Assembly (NCBI GenBank): GCA_037389465.1 | Contig: JAZARR010000214.1 | Span: forward strand, 4,402,001-4,466,000 | Length of the DNA: 64,000 nucleotides | DNA from: Baylisascaris procyonis | Taxonomy: Eukaryota > Nematoda > Chromadorea > Rhabditida > Ascarididae | Direction of reading: 5' to 3' | Part shown: positions 12,203 through 25,500 of the stretch, piece after piece | Layout of the letters: each line of letters starts with the position of its first letter | Numbering within the stretch: the stretch's first letter is position 1 | The notes under the pieces: generated by a model | What the model saw: the letters and a program-made list of their open reading frames with translations, nothing else | What the model was told of the DNA's origin: nothing | The model's database searches: none | Made by a program: the position numbers and the translations under genes

Positions 12203-15200
12203 ATGATAAAGGGAGATTCAGAAGAATTCGTAGAGTTGGAACATTCTTTGAAAATGAAAAAAGCACGGAAACGACGTAGAAGAGACGAACATCTAGAAGA
12301 TTCATTAGCTAAGAAGTTGTTCGGAAGTTCAGCTGGCTTGAATGATGAAGAAGGATCGAGTAATGAGGATTTGCCGACAGAAGAGATTGACATCCACTAT
12401 ACTCCTGCAGATGATTCTGTAAGCTTTTAGCCAAATTTCTTTAGTGTCCTTGATGCTGTCAAAATAAGCGACGATTATAGAAGAAAAAGTAGGGGAGTAA
12501 AGACAATTATGGTGGCAATAGAGGGGTTAGGGAGAGAGGGTAGGAGGGTGGAGATACAACTCCATCCCAACCGAGGAGCCAGCAACACTATTTACTGTTG
12601 TATTGGCTGAAAACGACTATGAAAGCGGATTTCTTAATAAGCGAATGGGAGATGTCCTGTGTATGAATTACAAAAGTATCCTCGATGAACCATCATTGCT
12701 TGAGGAAAACTTCGAGGTGGCCAGAAATCATCGGTTTTAGAGCAGCTGAGAGAAAGTAATATGCCCGTTTCGTGTCTGCGCTTACTGATTTCTGCGTGAG
12801 AGCATTTATCCTTAATATCAACCATGAGCCAGAAACTCAGATTGCTAGGCCTTCAGTAGCTACAACCCTATCTTTTAGGCGAAACTTGAGGTGTTTGGGG
12901 CGGCGACATTTGACGTAGTGATAAGCTGTGTCAGGTAACGTGGTCCTTCTGAATCCTTCTAACTTCTTTCAGTGCCATATGGGGATCGTAACGTTTCGTT
13001 GAGTGTTTGCAGGAATGTGTTGGAAGGAAGCAAGTTTGGTTCGACGAGGATGACAATGTCGCAGTAAGCCTTCCACGACATCGACGAGACGTTCACTTAT
13101 TGAGGTCAACAGATGCCCATCAGGAAACTATTGATGCTAAAGTAATTTTTTTGTTGTTGGGTGATTGTGATGAAATCCAAAGTTCATTCGTGAAAAATAG
13201 TTCATGTTGCAAGAATTGTTTCATAGTTTCTGCTTCATTTCTTCTTCTCATTTCCTCCTTTTTTTCGTCTGAAAGAGTTTATTAAAGAGCATGGAAAGTG
13301 TGGTTAGAATCAGAATGGCTGATAACTCAGGATCCATCAGTGATTAAGGAGGGATGCCTGAACGCTTATTAAGGTTGTAAGGTCCACATTCCTCTCATAT
13401 AGATTTCATGTGATTGCTCTCAAATTGTCATCCATTTAGATCTCAAATTGTAAGCCATAGACACCTCTGCAGTAAACTTTTTCTAACTTCATCACAGCTG
13501 TATATTATGCAAGCTTCCAGTTGATCACATTGCGCTTTTCTTTCCAGCTATAAACATGCTTTATATTCGGTGATATTCGTGATGCTTTCTGTTATTTAAT
13601 CGTTCGGCATTAAGGAATACGAGAAACGTTTGCGCGAAACATTTATACGTACTCGGGGATCGGGCCAATCGGCTCCTAAATGGGCGACAAAAAACAAAGG
13701 TTCATTGTTTTCTCGGAGTTTTTTTCAATATTTGGTTATTTTGATTTGATACTTTATGATGTAGTTGTTCTGTTGCCGTTGTTTTAACCTTTATGTGAAT
13801 TATTGTGAAATACTACTGAAGGCAGCAGTAAAACGAATCCACATTCTCTTTTCCAAATTCTTCTATCGAAAGGCACTAATTGAACATAATGGAAATTACC
13901 ATTCTTATGCGTTTTTTTTTCGGCGATTTCAATTGCTTCTAGCTGATGCATATTTATCTTGTGCATAAAATTTCTGTTTATTGACAATCTAGTCGAATAA
14001 ATCCCAATGTGGATCACATCCTGGTCCACCGTGCATCATTGTTGATGCCGCTGATTCGGTAACGTTAATGCCGAATATAAAATTTTATAAATACGTTTAT
14101 TATTGAAGAGTCCGAGTCGAGGTCAACTCATAACGCTGAGTATAGTGACGAGTCCGACGCAGACGAAGTGGAAGTGGCTCTTCGGCACATGACCGCTTCA
14201 ACGGGTACATACATACATAAAGGGGAATTGCTACCCAAGGGTGTACTCAGCGTTTCAAAATCAATCGACATCACACGTGGTCACCGACAGCAAAAGGTTT
14301 TCTCATCGTTTTTTAATGGCCAACTTTTTGAATTTTTACATTCAGAGGCAATCAGCAGTGTTTCGGGATTTCTTGCCGAAGCAGTGGGTGCATGAAAATA
14401 TCGTTATTAACATCCCTTTCATTTGGCAAGTTTAAAAAATTTGAGAGAAGGTTCTAGCGTATATTTATTTTACTTAGAATTGGCATTTGTTCTAGCACCG
14501 ACACGATAAGAATACTAACTGAGATTTCCAGATTTTTTATAGATGAAAATTGGCATAGTTCAATTTTAAAGTGCTTTAACTTTTTGTTCTTTTCCTCGTT
14601 TTAGAGTTTATGCAAGAACTCAAAATTTTTAGTTACGTCAACTGTTTTACCCATCTTCTTCTTTCAATAACTGTATTTTTCTCACCATTTTCCGTTATAT
14701 AACTGTCGTATCAAACTCTATTTTTGATGAAATGTTAGCTGCTATGACAAATTTTAAAATATTCTCGTTGAGTTTTTTTTTTGAATATTTAAAAATAGGT
14801 TGACGTATTCATCATACTCTTAGCACTTTGGAAGGTATTAATTGGTAAATACCGTCACGAATTTTACGTGATTTTCGAAATTCGTCAGTCATTCACCTTT
14901 AACACCTTATAACGTTCAGTCATCTAACGATGCTATTCACATGCAGTGGAGATCTTCATTATGAGCGAATTAATGCACAGATTGTAACGTAGATGGAGTA
15001 AAGAAATGGAAGAGAGCGTTATTGTATGCAATCTCGGTATTTCGGATTGCTTTTTTCAGCCTACTGAATTCATATTAGTATTTCGGATTTGCTAACGAGT
15101 CACTGATCGAAAATATTTCAATTTCAGCTTCCAATGAGAGCACTGCAATTTCATCCGAGACAGCAAGTTGTGATGACCGGTAGTGAGAATGGTACGATAT

Positions 15201-18200
15201 CTCTGTTTGAGGTGAACGAACAGCTGTATCATTCAATTTAAAAAAAAAAAAATATTGTAGAGGAACGAATCATTGATGAATACTTGAGACGTTGTAACAG
15301 TGTACTCTTTCTTTAAAAGAAAACTGCCCATTATTATCTTTGCGGATGAGGTGCGAAATTGTTTTGCATAAAAATTTATGACTATGGAGTGTTGACGCAT
15401 CGTCCATTCTTCGTAGTCTTCCTTAACATTGGTAATGGACAATGCATATGAATGTCTAAATAAGTGAGAGGAAGAGCAGATGTGAAATCGTATTTAAAAG
15501 TCATCCAATAAATGTTTATGTTTTCGTTGTTATTTCATCTGTTGTGCTACTTATTGTGAAAATAACAGTGCAACAAAATATGCAGAAATAAGACTTTTGG
15601 ACCAATCGTATAAGATGTCTGTCTTGGCCACACGAGTTGTTTATTGGTGGAAACCTGTAGCTGAAGAGGAATAAATCTTATGAAATCATCGCATATCTCT
15701 TATGTTGTACATCATTGCCTAAGAAAAGAGATTCACTCATGTAATTGGGAACCGCTAACGTAGAGAAGGAACGATATAATATTTTATATAATGGTTATTA
15801 CAAGAACACTAGCACTAACTCCGCTTATTATGTGGAATTAATTTTGTTATTAATCGTCATTCTGCAAAATAACTGCTGCAATCGTTGATGTTAAGGTTGG
15901 TCTTGCTGAGTCTGAAGAGCACTTTCTACAAGACGTCGTGTTTAAAGGATTTCCGATCACATGCGCAGCATTTAGCTATGATGGCTTAAATATCATAGCT
16001 GGCTCGAGGAAAAAGGTTCGTCGAAATTTTGAGTAATATTTCTTAGCAATTCTAAATCTATTTTGAAATAGTTTCCTTCCAATAGACATATGAGCCTATA
16101 GTTGTTGACCCAAAATAAGGATGAGGATGAATGCAAGTGTAGTAATCAACTTTTCTATGCTTCTGAACCTTAATTTGTTGCTTTTTAAACATTTCTCTCT
16201 TTTCAATTGTATGTTAAAAATGCCTTTCTCATTCATATTTCACTTGCAATTCATGCAAAATGATTGATCATGGTTTCATATGCAAAAGATACTTATCTGT
16301 CTGCGATATTGCGAGGAAATCTTTCAAAATATTATTTCTGTACAATGAAAGTTGTATTGTTTCAGTCATACTTGTTCTCGTATGATCTAATGGAGGGGAA
16401 AGTCTGTCAAATAAGACCACCTTGTGGTTAGTATCCTTCTAACTCATTTTTTGAATATATATTTTGTTTTAAACTCTTATTTCCTATTTAGTTATGGATT
16501 CATCTTGCTTATAGTTTTTGTGCTTGTGAGTAAGTTTAATTACTGTTTAATAAGTGTTACCATGTTAAAAGTTAACGTGGAATAAATCACTTCAATTATA
16601 TATCAGATATTATTGAATTTTATTAAAGCGTTTAGACTAGAGCAATCATTCACACTCATGTATTAATTATCCCGTAAAAATTTATACCAAATTAGGCATC
16701 ATAACGAAACAAAGTAAAAATTTTTAAATCGTTATGAAAATATTTTCAGTAATGTCGAATGTTAATTGTGGTTCATTCGCGTTATCGATGGATGGCAAAT
16801 TCATAGCCATAAGGAATCGAAATGAAGTACATATTCTATCGTTGCGGGTATGTTTTAATAAAGAGGCATCAATTCCTTCATTTTCGACTTATGGTCAGAG
16901 TGTATTTTTTGAAAGTAATTTGAACACTTATTGATAGGGTATTTATATGAATATTTTTAAGTTCAGGTGATTGCCTCTAATAGATTCGATATTGTTACAG
17001 TCAATGGAATATATTCGAGGATTGACAACGCCAACACCAGTTACGTCAATTGAGTTCTCGCCAAATTCATCAAATGGGCTTTACGCCATGACAGGTTCGA
17101 TGCTTTTTACCAACAATAAAGTGATCTGTGAGTTGTGTTGTTCCGAAAAAAAAAATTGCTTCGAAAGAATAGAACGGTTGAGAAAACAGCTCCAAAATGC
17201 AAATAAAGAAGGATGAAGAAAAAGAACAAGATGTATAAAGAGAGAAATGAACAAAAAGAGGAAAATGTCGATATAATTTTCAGCACGACGGCTTTTTCTT
17301 TGTTTGAAATTAGTGTGAATAGTTTTATGCAGAAGAAAAAAAGCATGAGAAATGTATGTGAAAAATGATGCGAAAAATTTTCAGAATCTCGGAGATGTCA
17401 AAAAAAAAAAACTGGTTATATTTTCATTATTTTTCGTTCGGTTACAGAGATATAACCACTTAAAATTTTTGCTTTGAAAAAGAATTAGAATCAAAAATAT
17501 CGTAATCTTGAAAGCAATGACACCGGAAATATGCTCAATAAGTCCATCTGTATTCGCCACATAGTACCATTCGGTCAGTGTTGCTCAAAGTATAAAGCTT
17601 TTTTTTCTGCTTGCATGATTATGTTAGCCATAAAGAGTGGTAAAGGTGTTTAATTTAAGATTTGTTGTTGTGTTTCCGAAATTTGTATCAATGAGTTTTG
17701 GGCGTCGATCTCTCTTTTTTTTTTTTTTGAAATTATACGTTACTTGATTCTCAAATGTTCTTTAAATGCGATTTTTAAGCTATTATTTACATATGGTTTT
17801 TCCTTGTTGTTTTGCATCCTCATAATTAAAGAATCCGACGAATTGTTTTCTATCAAATAGCCATTTTATTTTTATTTTTCGACGTTGGATGCAACTTTTC
17901 CGGTAGCTTGTAATGATAACATTACAAATGCTAATTTTAATCTGAACTAATTAGTCACCGGAAATTGCTGCATTATAATGGAGTTCATAAGGTCCATTCT
18001 TATGGAATGGTATTTAATCGAATATTTTTACCATAGTATCGTAATTGAGATGATGAGACTCTTACCAATATTTTATATTTCTTCTTTCCCATTATCGTTT
18101 TCTTTACTTCTTTTTCTGCAATTTATTCGAGGCGATTAATCTTGATCGCTTCTACCACATTTGCTTTTTTGTCCATTACAATAAAAACTCAACTTTTCTA

Positions 18201-20256
18201 TGAAAAAAAAATGCAGTTGAAACTATGGTAAAATTGTTGAGGTGGTTCGGCATTAATTGAGACATCGATACTCGGGATTATATTCTCGAAATACAATAGA
18301 TAAATGTTTTCGCATGTCGAATTCGTTCATGATTACATATACACATTCATAAGTGATTTCTAGAATGCGGTGACGTCTTCTTTTGGGATATCAGAAGCCC
18401 AGAGAAGCAGAAGAAATTTAGCGACGATGGAGCAGTGCGTGGCACGGTTGTTCGTATTAGCCACAATGAGCAGTTCATCGCATGCGGGTACTCTTCAATT
18501 AAAAAAAAAAAGAAAACTAGTTTCTTCATTTGCACTCGTTATTGCATTATTGTGGAATATCTTGCCATTAAAATCTTTTTTGTGATGTTTATATGTCTAC
18601 TGGGTACTTCATACAAAATGAGGCCATAATTACTAGAATCTACTGCTCATTATTTGTTTCCATCATGTTCAAAGTGTCAGAAAAAAAAGCCTCAATTTTA
18701 TTCACTGCTTGCAATTCTGAGTGTGCATTAGATAATTCCTCATCAATATTATCTTGTATAGTTCATATAGTCGATCATTAATAAGAGATTCTTCAGCTCT
18801 CTCGTGTTATTCACCTTAATTTGCATATCCCACTTACCTTGCATTACCTCTAATTTAACAAAAATATTTACATATATTCACAGATTTTCGAATTCGCTCA
18901 TTTTAGCTCTCAACATTTCCAAGTTGTTCTCTTTTTCGCTTTCTTACTGCTTTTCGCTTTCTATCTCTTATTCCCTTTCCTTGTCTACCTCTTATTACCC
19001 ATCCCCATGATTACCTTTTCCCTTCCTCCTTCTTATCGCCTTTCGCTTCCTACCTATTATTTTTTTTTTCTTTCTATATATTCATCTCTTTCATACTGAT
19101 CCTTGATTTTCCTCGTTGCAGATCGAATACTGGAATCGTGAATTTATATGAACTGAGTGCGGCGTTCAAAAGCGATAATCCAACACCGTTAAAGAGTTTC
19201 GATCAGCTAACGACTAGTGCTGATTTTATAAGTTTTAATGGCGATTCCCAGATGCTCGCCATGTTGTCATCCGTGAAGGCGAGTTTTTAAGTTAAACCTT
19301 ATCAGAGATTGCTTTGTCCTGAGAAATTATTTTAGGCTGTAGGCAGAATGAACAGAAATCTTATCGAACAAATTATGAATGAGAATGCCAAGGTTAAGAT
19401 ATCGTTACCTGGAAAAGATCTTATGTGATACTGTTGCAGATAGCGCCATTCACCTTTGCAGATATCAGCAATTTTTGTTAACGGTATATTTTAAGTTGAC
19501 TTTAAGAAGCGTATGGCATCTATAAGTCGGTGAGTTATGAATTTGTCCAAATATACGTTGTGTATTTTGTCGTTTCAATTCTGCGATCAGTGGACAAGAA
19601 CAATAATAATAATCATAATATTTCCACTTATAAATTCATCATCAGAGCATTCAGACCTCTATAATTTCAGGGCTCATCCATCCTATCTGAAATGGAGAAA
19701 AAGTACTGAAATTTTTTTGAATTTGTCTTTGAAAATTGCCTTTTTTTGCGAAGAAATTGCGGAGATTATTGTTGCACATTCATTGGTTTACAAACGTTCC
19801 CTTTTTCTCGAAGTTCCATATTTTCGATCAGTATGTCTCGTCCCTTCGCCCTTTCCTCTCTCTCATTATTGTCCTATTAGACTAGTATTCTTCGATGCTG
19901 TTCTTAAGTTTTATTTGCCTTCATGACCAGTGAACTCTGCTTTCATACGCAATGATCATCTACTATTAATTTCGTCGATTTTTTTCTACAGTAAATGTGT
20001 CTTTTCTTTTTCTAGTGTTAAAATGAAACGGAAGAAAGGTATTAGTGTAATGTGACGTCAGTTGCTCTTTCAGAGTAACGCCATACGAATTGCACACGTG
20101 CGAAGCGGAAGTGTTTTTTCGAATTTCCCACCTCGCAACATCCGTTTGGGTAAAACGACGTTATGTGACTTTTCACCGAATAGCGGTTACTTTTGTATTG
20201 GTGACAGCAATGGATTCCTTTCGCTTTTCAGACTCAACCATTTTGATAAATGCTGA
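12203..20256 (+). CDS. UTP18: U3 snoRNP / SSU processome WD40 protein UTP18
   Basis: UTP18 is a nucleolar WD40 protein of the small-subunit processome, needed for early pre-rRNA cleavages. Twelve exons join in frame to 512 aa: 12203-12418, 13013-13141, 13615-13699, 14109-14296, 15128-15211, 15896-16015, 16366-16426, 16750-16847, 17001-17094, 18364-18487, 19122-19278 and 20074-20256. The acidic and basic N-terminus holds KKARKRRRR, a likely nuclear signal. VWFDEDD matches the family's conserved WxDEDD block, followed by EYEKRLRETF. WD40 blades begin near residue 207 (LPMRALQFHPRQQVV) and include FPITCAAFSYDG, CGDVFFWDIRSP and ISHNEQFIACGS. The last exon carries VFSNFPP and CDFSPNSGYFCIGDSNG, the characteristic UTP18 C-terminus. 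Human and yeast proteins are about 556 and 594 aa. The intron after 19278 begins with GC, and including the preceding VK gives the family length, so the GC donor is preferred over the GT six bases earlier. An alternative start at 12194 adds three residues. Confidence 0.9.
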
Positions 20257-20283
20257 CATGAGTATTCACCGCTGACAATTGCA

Positions 20284-20289
20284 AATAAA
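20284..20289 (+). terminator. Poly(A) signal of UTP18
   Basis: AATAAA lies 27 nt after the UTP18 stop codon and is followed by a T-rich stretch. This is a canonical cleavage signal and supports the assigned last exon. Confidence 0.7.
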
Positions 20290-21949
20290 ATCTACGGTTC
20301 TATTTTTTTTTTTTTTTGTAATTTCATATTAGCAGATATTTTTCACTGTTGCATGATTTTATGCTTCCTGATGAGATTGAATTATCAACGTTGAAGAAAT
20401 TCTTTTTGTTAGTGTGGAAGAAATGCAAGTGTTAGTAGACCATTAGGTTTAGCATGCGTGGCACATATTCTTTTGTAATATTTTATGGCTTCTTTTCTAG
20501 TTTTTTTTTCTTTCTTTTGGGAGGAAACTAAGAGGAAAATGTTCAAAGTCTAGGACAAATAAAAAATTGCTGCTGCATGATTGCTACTTGAATGGTGGTA
20601 TGGATTTCAGTCATGTGGTTCAAACTCGTTTAGCCTTATGTCCATATAACTCTTCGTTGTTGGTTTGAATTGTTTCTCATCGACTTTGTTAATGGTTTAT
20701 TGTCTTTTGACGAGGTAAATTTTGATCAACCTATTATTGTTGTTCATCCAAGGACCTTTCAGGTATATGTGATGTGCTGTATTACAATATCATGTACTAT
20801 TTGGGATGATTGATACAAGGTCTTTTTAAAGGGAAGGAGAGAGAACGAGGTTTTATGCTCAAAAAGGAGGGTATATTTTTTACCAAAAATTTTGAGGAAA
20901 CATTTCTACGAAGAAAAGGTAGTGAAAGTTATGTTGCGGGGAAATAAGATTAATGAAGGCTTTAATTGGGCATTATTATGAAGCATACGTTTATTTCTGT
21001 TTTCCGCGAATATCTTTGAACTTCTTTATTGTTTTATCGGTCATAGAACGCAATCAGTCGAATTTTTTCGCGGTCTCTCTCGAGGTCTTGTTTTCAATTT
21101 TGCGAAGACAGCAGTGTGTTGAAGTCGGCTAGTCAGGAAAACATACCGTGGCTCAAAATTAATGACAGAGAGATCGCTTTAAACGTTCATCACCTCGGTT
21201 TATGCAGAAAGGGCTAACTTTTGCACTAAACTTCTATCTTTTGTACAACTTCTTTTTGGTTGACTAAAGCACGTTAGCCACATATATTTTGAGCTTCTAA
21301 AAGCTTTACAAATAAGAGGCAGCTTACGAATGAGAGGGTTCGTCGTTTACACAGAAGCACATTTCGCAGTTCGCTCAGCTTTGCTGACATTCAAATAATG
21401 TGTGCACCTAAGGTGCAGAAAGATGTGCCCAAGGCCGAATACTCATCTCAGTTCGCAGTTCCGTTTGTGTTTTATTGCTTTCAAAAGCACAGACATATTA
21501 ATCATTTTAATTGCTATATTTCACTGACAAAGTATTCACTATTGCTATTGCTTAAGATTCGGCGAATTTCGGTGATAGCAAACATTAAATACGTAGAGAT
21601 AAATTGGTGGTCCAGCGGTGGAGGTGGACCTGAAACACTATGAACGAGCGATAACCTTCTCCGTCGTTGCGATTGCACGTTGTGACGCAAAGCGATATTC
21701 GTAGCCATTACTCGCACATCAAAACACATAAAAACCTGTCTTTTTTTGTAATTTAAAAAGTGATTTTGTCTGTGGCAATATACAACTGATCATAGTTCTC
21801 AATAAAAGGGTAATAATTTTTTTTGGCAACAACGGATCAAAAAACATCAAGCATCCTTTTCTCCTTGAGAGTAGACGAAATTTTAATGCGTTAATGCGCA
21901 TTCACGCATTGGATGCAACGTGCAGAAAGGCCTCCGCACTAGTGTTCGG
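20290..21949. other. Intergenic, no gene recognised
   Basis: AT-rich with several T tracts. Openings at 21398-21643 (plus) and 21514-21729 (minus) overlap each other and show no recognisable domains. Nothing in it can be called a gene. Confidence 0.5.
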
Positions 21950-22583
21950 AGTTCACGGCCTTCCCCCCCCCCCCGCGGGACTCCTCCCCCCACACACACA
22001 CTAAAATGAACCATAAACTTTCGACCACGGAGCTTCCCGCGATCTAAAAAAATCGTCCATCCCCGCGGGGGATTTGCTATAACTAATCTCCCGCATGCGG
22101 GTGGCTCGGTGGTTTTCGTCATGTCTTCAGCCGCGATTTCTGTATCAAACGAGTTGCCAAAGGCACGCCAAGACTGCAACTTTTCGAAAATTATTCCTAT
22201 TGCAGCTTTCCATGAAAACGATGCGCATGAACGATAGCATGAACGATCTGGAAAGCCTCATAGCAGAACCGAACATTTTGCAACGTTCCGTCCGCGCGGG
22301 GACCTCCGCTTCCCGGAACTTCCCGCCTCCCGCCAAGGATTCCAAGAGCTCAAACCCTTCCGCGGAGGCTTTCACAGAAGCGAAAACCTCCCTCGCATCC
22401 ACCGGGGATGATTCATAATTTCACATGGGAGGGTCCCCTTTGCGGCGCTTCTTTCCGAACACTGCTCCACACTACCTGCAGACGATTGTGCAAAAAATGG
22501 TGCGGGAGGTATGCGATGCTTACGCGATTGCAATCAGCAACACCCGACAACGACATCTTTTGAATAGAGCAGCTGATAAATAG
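21950..22583 (+). other. GC-rich island with three ORFs in different frames
   Basis: Base composition changes abruptly to clearly GC-rich with many CpG-containing codons, and the left edge has a 12-C run (21963-21974). On the plus strand three coding-like ORFs follow one another in different frames: 22121-22237 (starts MSSAAISVSNELPK), 22212-22418 (MKTMRMNDSMNDLESL, then a Ser/Pro/Ala-rich tail) and 22425-22583 (MGGSPLRRFFPNTAPHYLQ). A good acceptor (CTATTGCAG ending 22205) precedes the second. A donor after 22141 would give a 64-nt intron joining MSSAAIS to it in phase. The third ORF cannot be joined by an evident intron. It may be a small gene with an unresolved structure, a frameshifted retrocopy or foreign DNA. 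No family was recognised. Confidence 0.35.
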
Positions 22584-25500
22584 CTAGGCGTATATTTGTG
22601 CATGCAAGGATGGTTATGTGGATGGCATGGATTAGGTCTTGGGCAAGAAACATCGGAATGAAATCATTAATGAAAGGAAGATCGTGTAAATTGTTTCGCC
22701 CTTAATAAGCGCACCATCTATCGGCCAACGTTCGTATGTGATTATTGTTGTCAGTTTATTGCAACGACTTTCACCTGCAAGGTGCATAAATGGCTAAAAA
22801 TTTATGAAATATCTCGAACGTTTGTTCCAAAAATGCTGCAGAGATTTGCAACGTGTACAACAACTGACTTCGTTCTATTTATATTCACAAATACTCATTA
22901 ATAATCGATTTTGAACGCTATCAATTCAGAGATCTTAAAATGCGCAGGCAAATATTATAAAAGATCATAAATGTTTAGTATTCAATTAGAAGACATTTGC
23001 ATTTACGAGATGCAACTTTTATAATGGACAAACGAAAGGCCATTTCAACCAATTACCACGTTGATGGCAGCGAAAATCATCAGAGACAACTTCTATTCCA
23101 TTTTAACACTCAAAAGCTATAGATAAGTTCTACAATAGAATATTGAAAATTGGCAGTTAATCAGTCATATTTGCGCAAAACCACAGTGCAACACGCTTTT
23201 CTCGAGAAATGTGTTGTCGAACCGCATTTGTTGAACACGCAATTACCATATAATTAACGAATTAACGCGAACTCATCAAGTTGAGCTATAATTTCACTTG
23301 GCAATTATATAGACTTTGTTTTTTGCTGTTCCACTTTTTCGATGGTAATCATTCAAAAAATTCTGCCGGACAAAAATCATAACACTTTATCAAAAGGGTT
23401 TTTGATAAGTTGGAAACCGATCACATCGTCAATTCAATTGATGTCATTTCCTAGTGCGATCGCTGGAGTTTATTATATTGTCGTATCTAATTTCACTTCT
23501 TTTTACGCAATGAGTTTTCAAAGAAAGCTACATCGGACGCCGATAAAAATTTCGCATTCAATCGTTGCAATTTTTTTTTTGACAGGAAACGAATGTCTAT
23601 TGCAGTTTGATTTTATACTGTAATATTTGCAAATTGCAGCAATTTTTCGCATCTATAAGATAATTTTTCAATAAGTTTTCGTCGTTCATTTTTTGATTGA
23701 TTGACAAGAATATTCGTTTTTCAATGATCTGTAAAAATTTCATTTCTCATCATCATCATGATATACAATCATCATTTCCAAAGAAAGTTGAAATAAAAAA
23801 TTTTGATACAATATTTTGCGTAATTATCTCTGATTATTTGAGTGGTTACAAAAACGTTTTGCATTTTATTCGTTAACATTTGACGCATATATTCTCAATA
23901 AATTACTTACGTAAAAAAAATCTAAGCCTCAATTATTGTATAAATATCATTCATAGTTTACTCAAAAAAAGTGAATTAACGATTAAGAATGAATATTCAA
24001 ATGAGTTAAATTTTTTAAATTAATAACGCACGAAATGACATCATTCGAAACATTGGTGAATATTTTAAGTGAGAAATCAAAACTTTTTTTGGGACGAAAA
24101 TGCCATTACTGATTAGAGAGAACTTCACAATGTTCATCAACCTATTTAATTCAGTTCTAAAATGTAATAGCAGTAATTTTTTGTTTATTTCAACAACATT
24201 CGCGCTAAATAAAAACTGTAAAAATTATGTAAAAGAATGAAAATAAGTGTGGAAAACGTATTACATAAAATGGCATAACATGACCTCTTAAATTCCCTTC
24301 ATGACTAACCATTTTCATAAGTAAGCAGTAAAAAATGAGACATGCAATATAAAACATTTATATTCTAATTAATCTTCTAAAAAGGAAAGTTTCTTTTTTG
24401 TAATTTTGACCGCGTAATGCTAGAACTCAACAAAACTTGAGATTTGTAATATCTCTACGCAGATATCACTTCACTGAATTGAAATAAATTAACAAGTGAA
24501 CGAACACATCAGTAACTAAATAAATAATGCATATAAAATCTCCCATGCATATAGCATCCTTTAACTTTAAATGTACATAGCCTTAAATCAGAGTTAACAC
24601 TCAAAACATTGCCCCATAAGGTTTAGTATAGTTGCAGCAAGCTCATCGAAGCATGAGGAAAAGGCGTGAAGCCCTCAGATAAAAGCATTGATACTAACAA
24701 TCGAGAGCGCTCTTCTGTCGGTATTGGTAGAAATTGTTCAATGCTAGAATATCGGCTACATAGTTGCCTAACAATCCACTAACAAAGAAGTAAAATCATC
24801 GTCCATCGTCAATCACAAATTATTATCAAGCCGATAAATATTAGCATATATCTTGAAGTGCAATCAGTATCTATTGTCATCAGCGCACTGTTAAGGTTTC
24901 ACAGATGCGTCGAACGCGAACTATGCAAATTTAAGAAATGAAATTTGCATTTCTATATAGGTACGTCATGTGGCTGATGATATTCTCTGGTATCGTCGCG
25001 AGCACAGAGGTTCCTTTTCAGTTTATCAGCAATCTTCCATTTAGCGGCTAGGTATCAATATGATACTTTAAATTATTCTGAATATGGTTTATATCAAATG
25101 ATGAAATCGAAAGCGTTAAGTTTTAAAAAGATTGTTTGATCGTAAAATTTTATAAATTGACTCGTTCGAAGATGGCAAAAAATATGTTTTTGTTTGGTTG
25201 TACGAGGTGCACTATTGTTGTTGGTGGCATTCTTACGGTGTTTTCTTCAGGTTTTAAGTTACTTTACAATACTCAATTATATTCTCCTTATTTTATAGAA
25301 GACTTCAAAATGTGCTGTTTTAGCTTATATTTTAGTATGCAGTATTGAATGCATCGATTATCGGTGAACAACACTTTGCACTCACAGATTTTATCTCCTA
25401 AATCTGTATATGATTTAGCCAAATGGGTTTCCGATGTTACTTTCACCATGCAATTGGCTTATTTGACTTGAAGAACTATAAATCGAATGATTTTTGACCA

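Noticed and set aside
19537..19926. 129-codon plus-strand ORF
   Set aside because: It lies inside the last UTP18 intron, has low-complexity hydrophobic content and no similarity.
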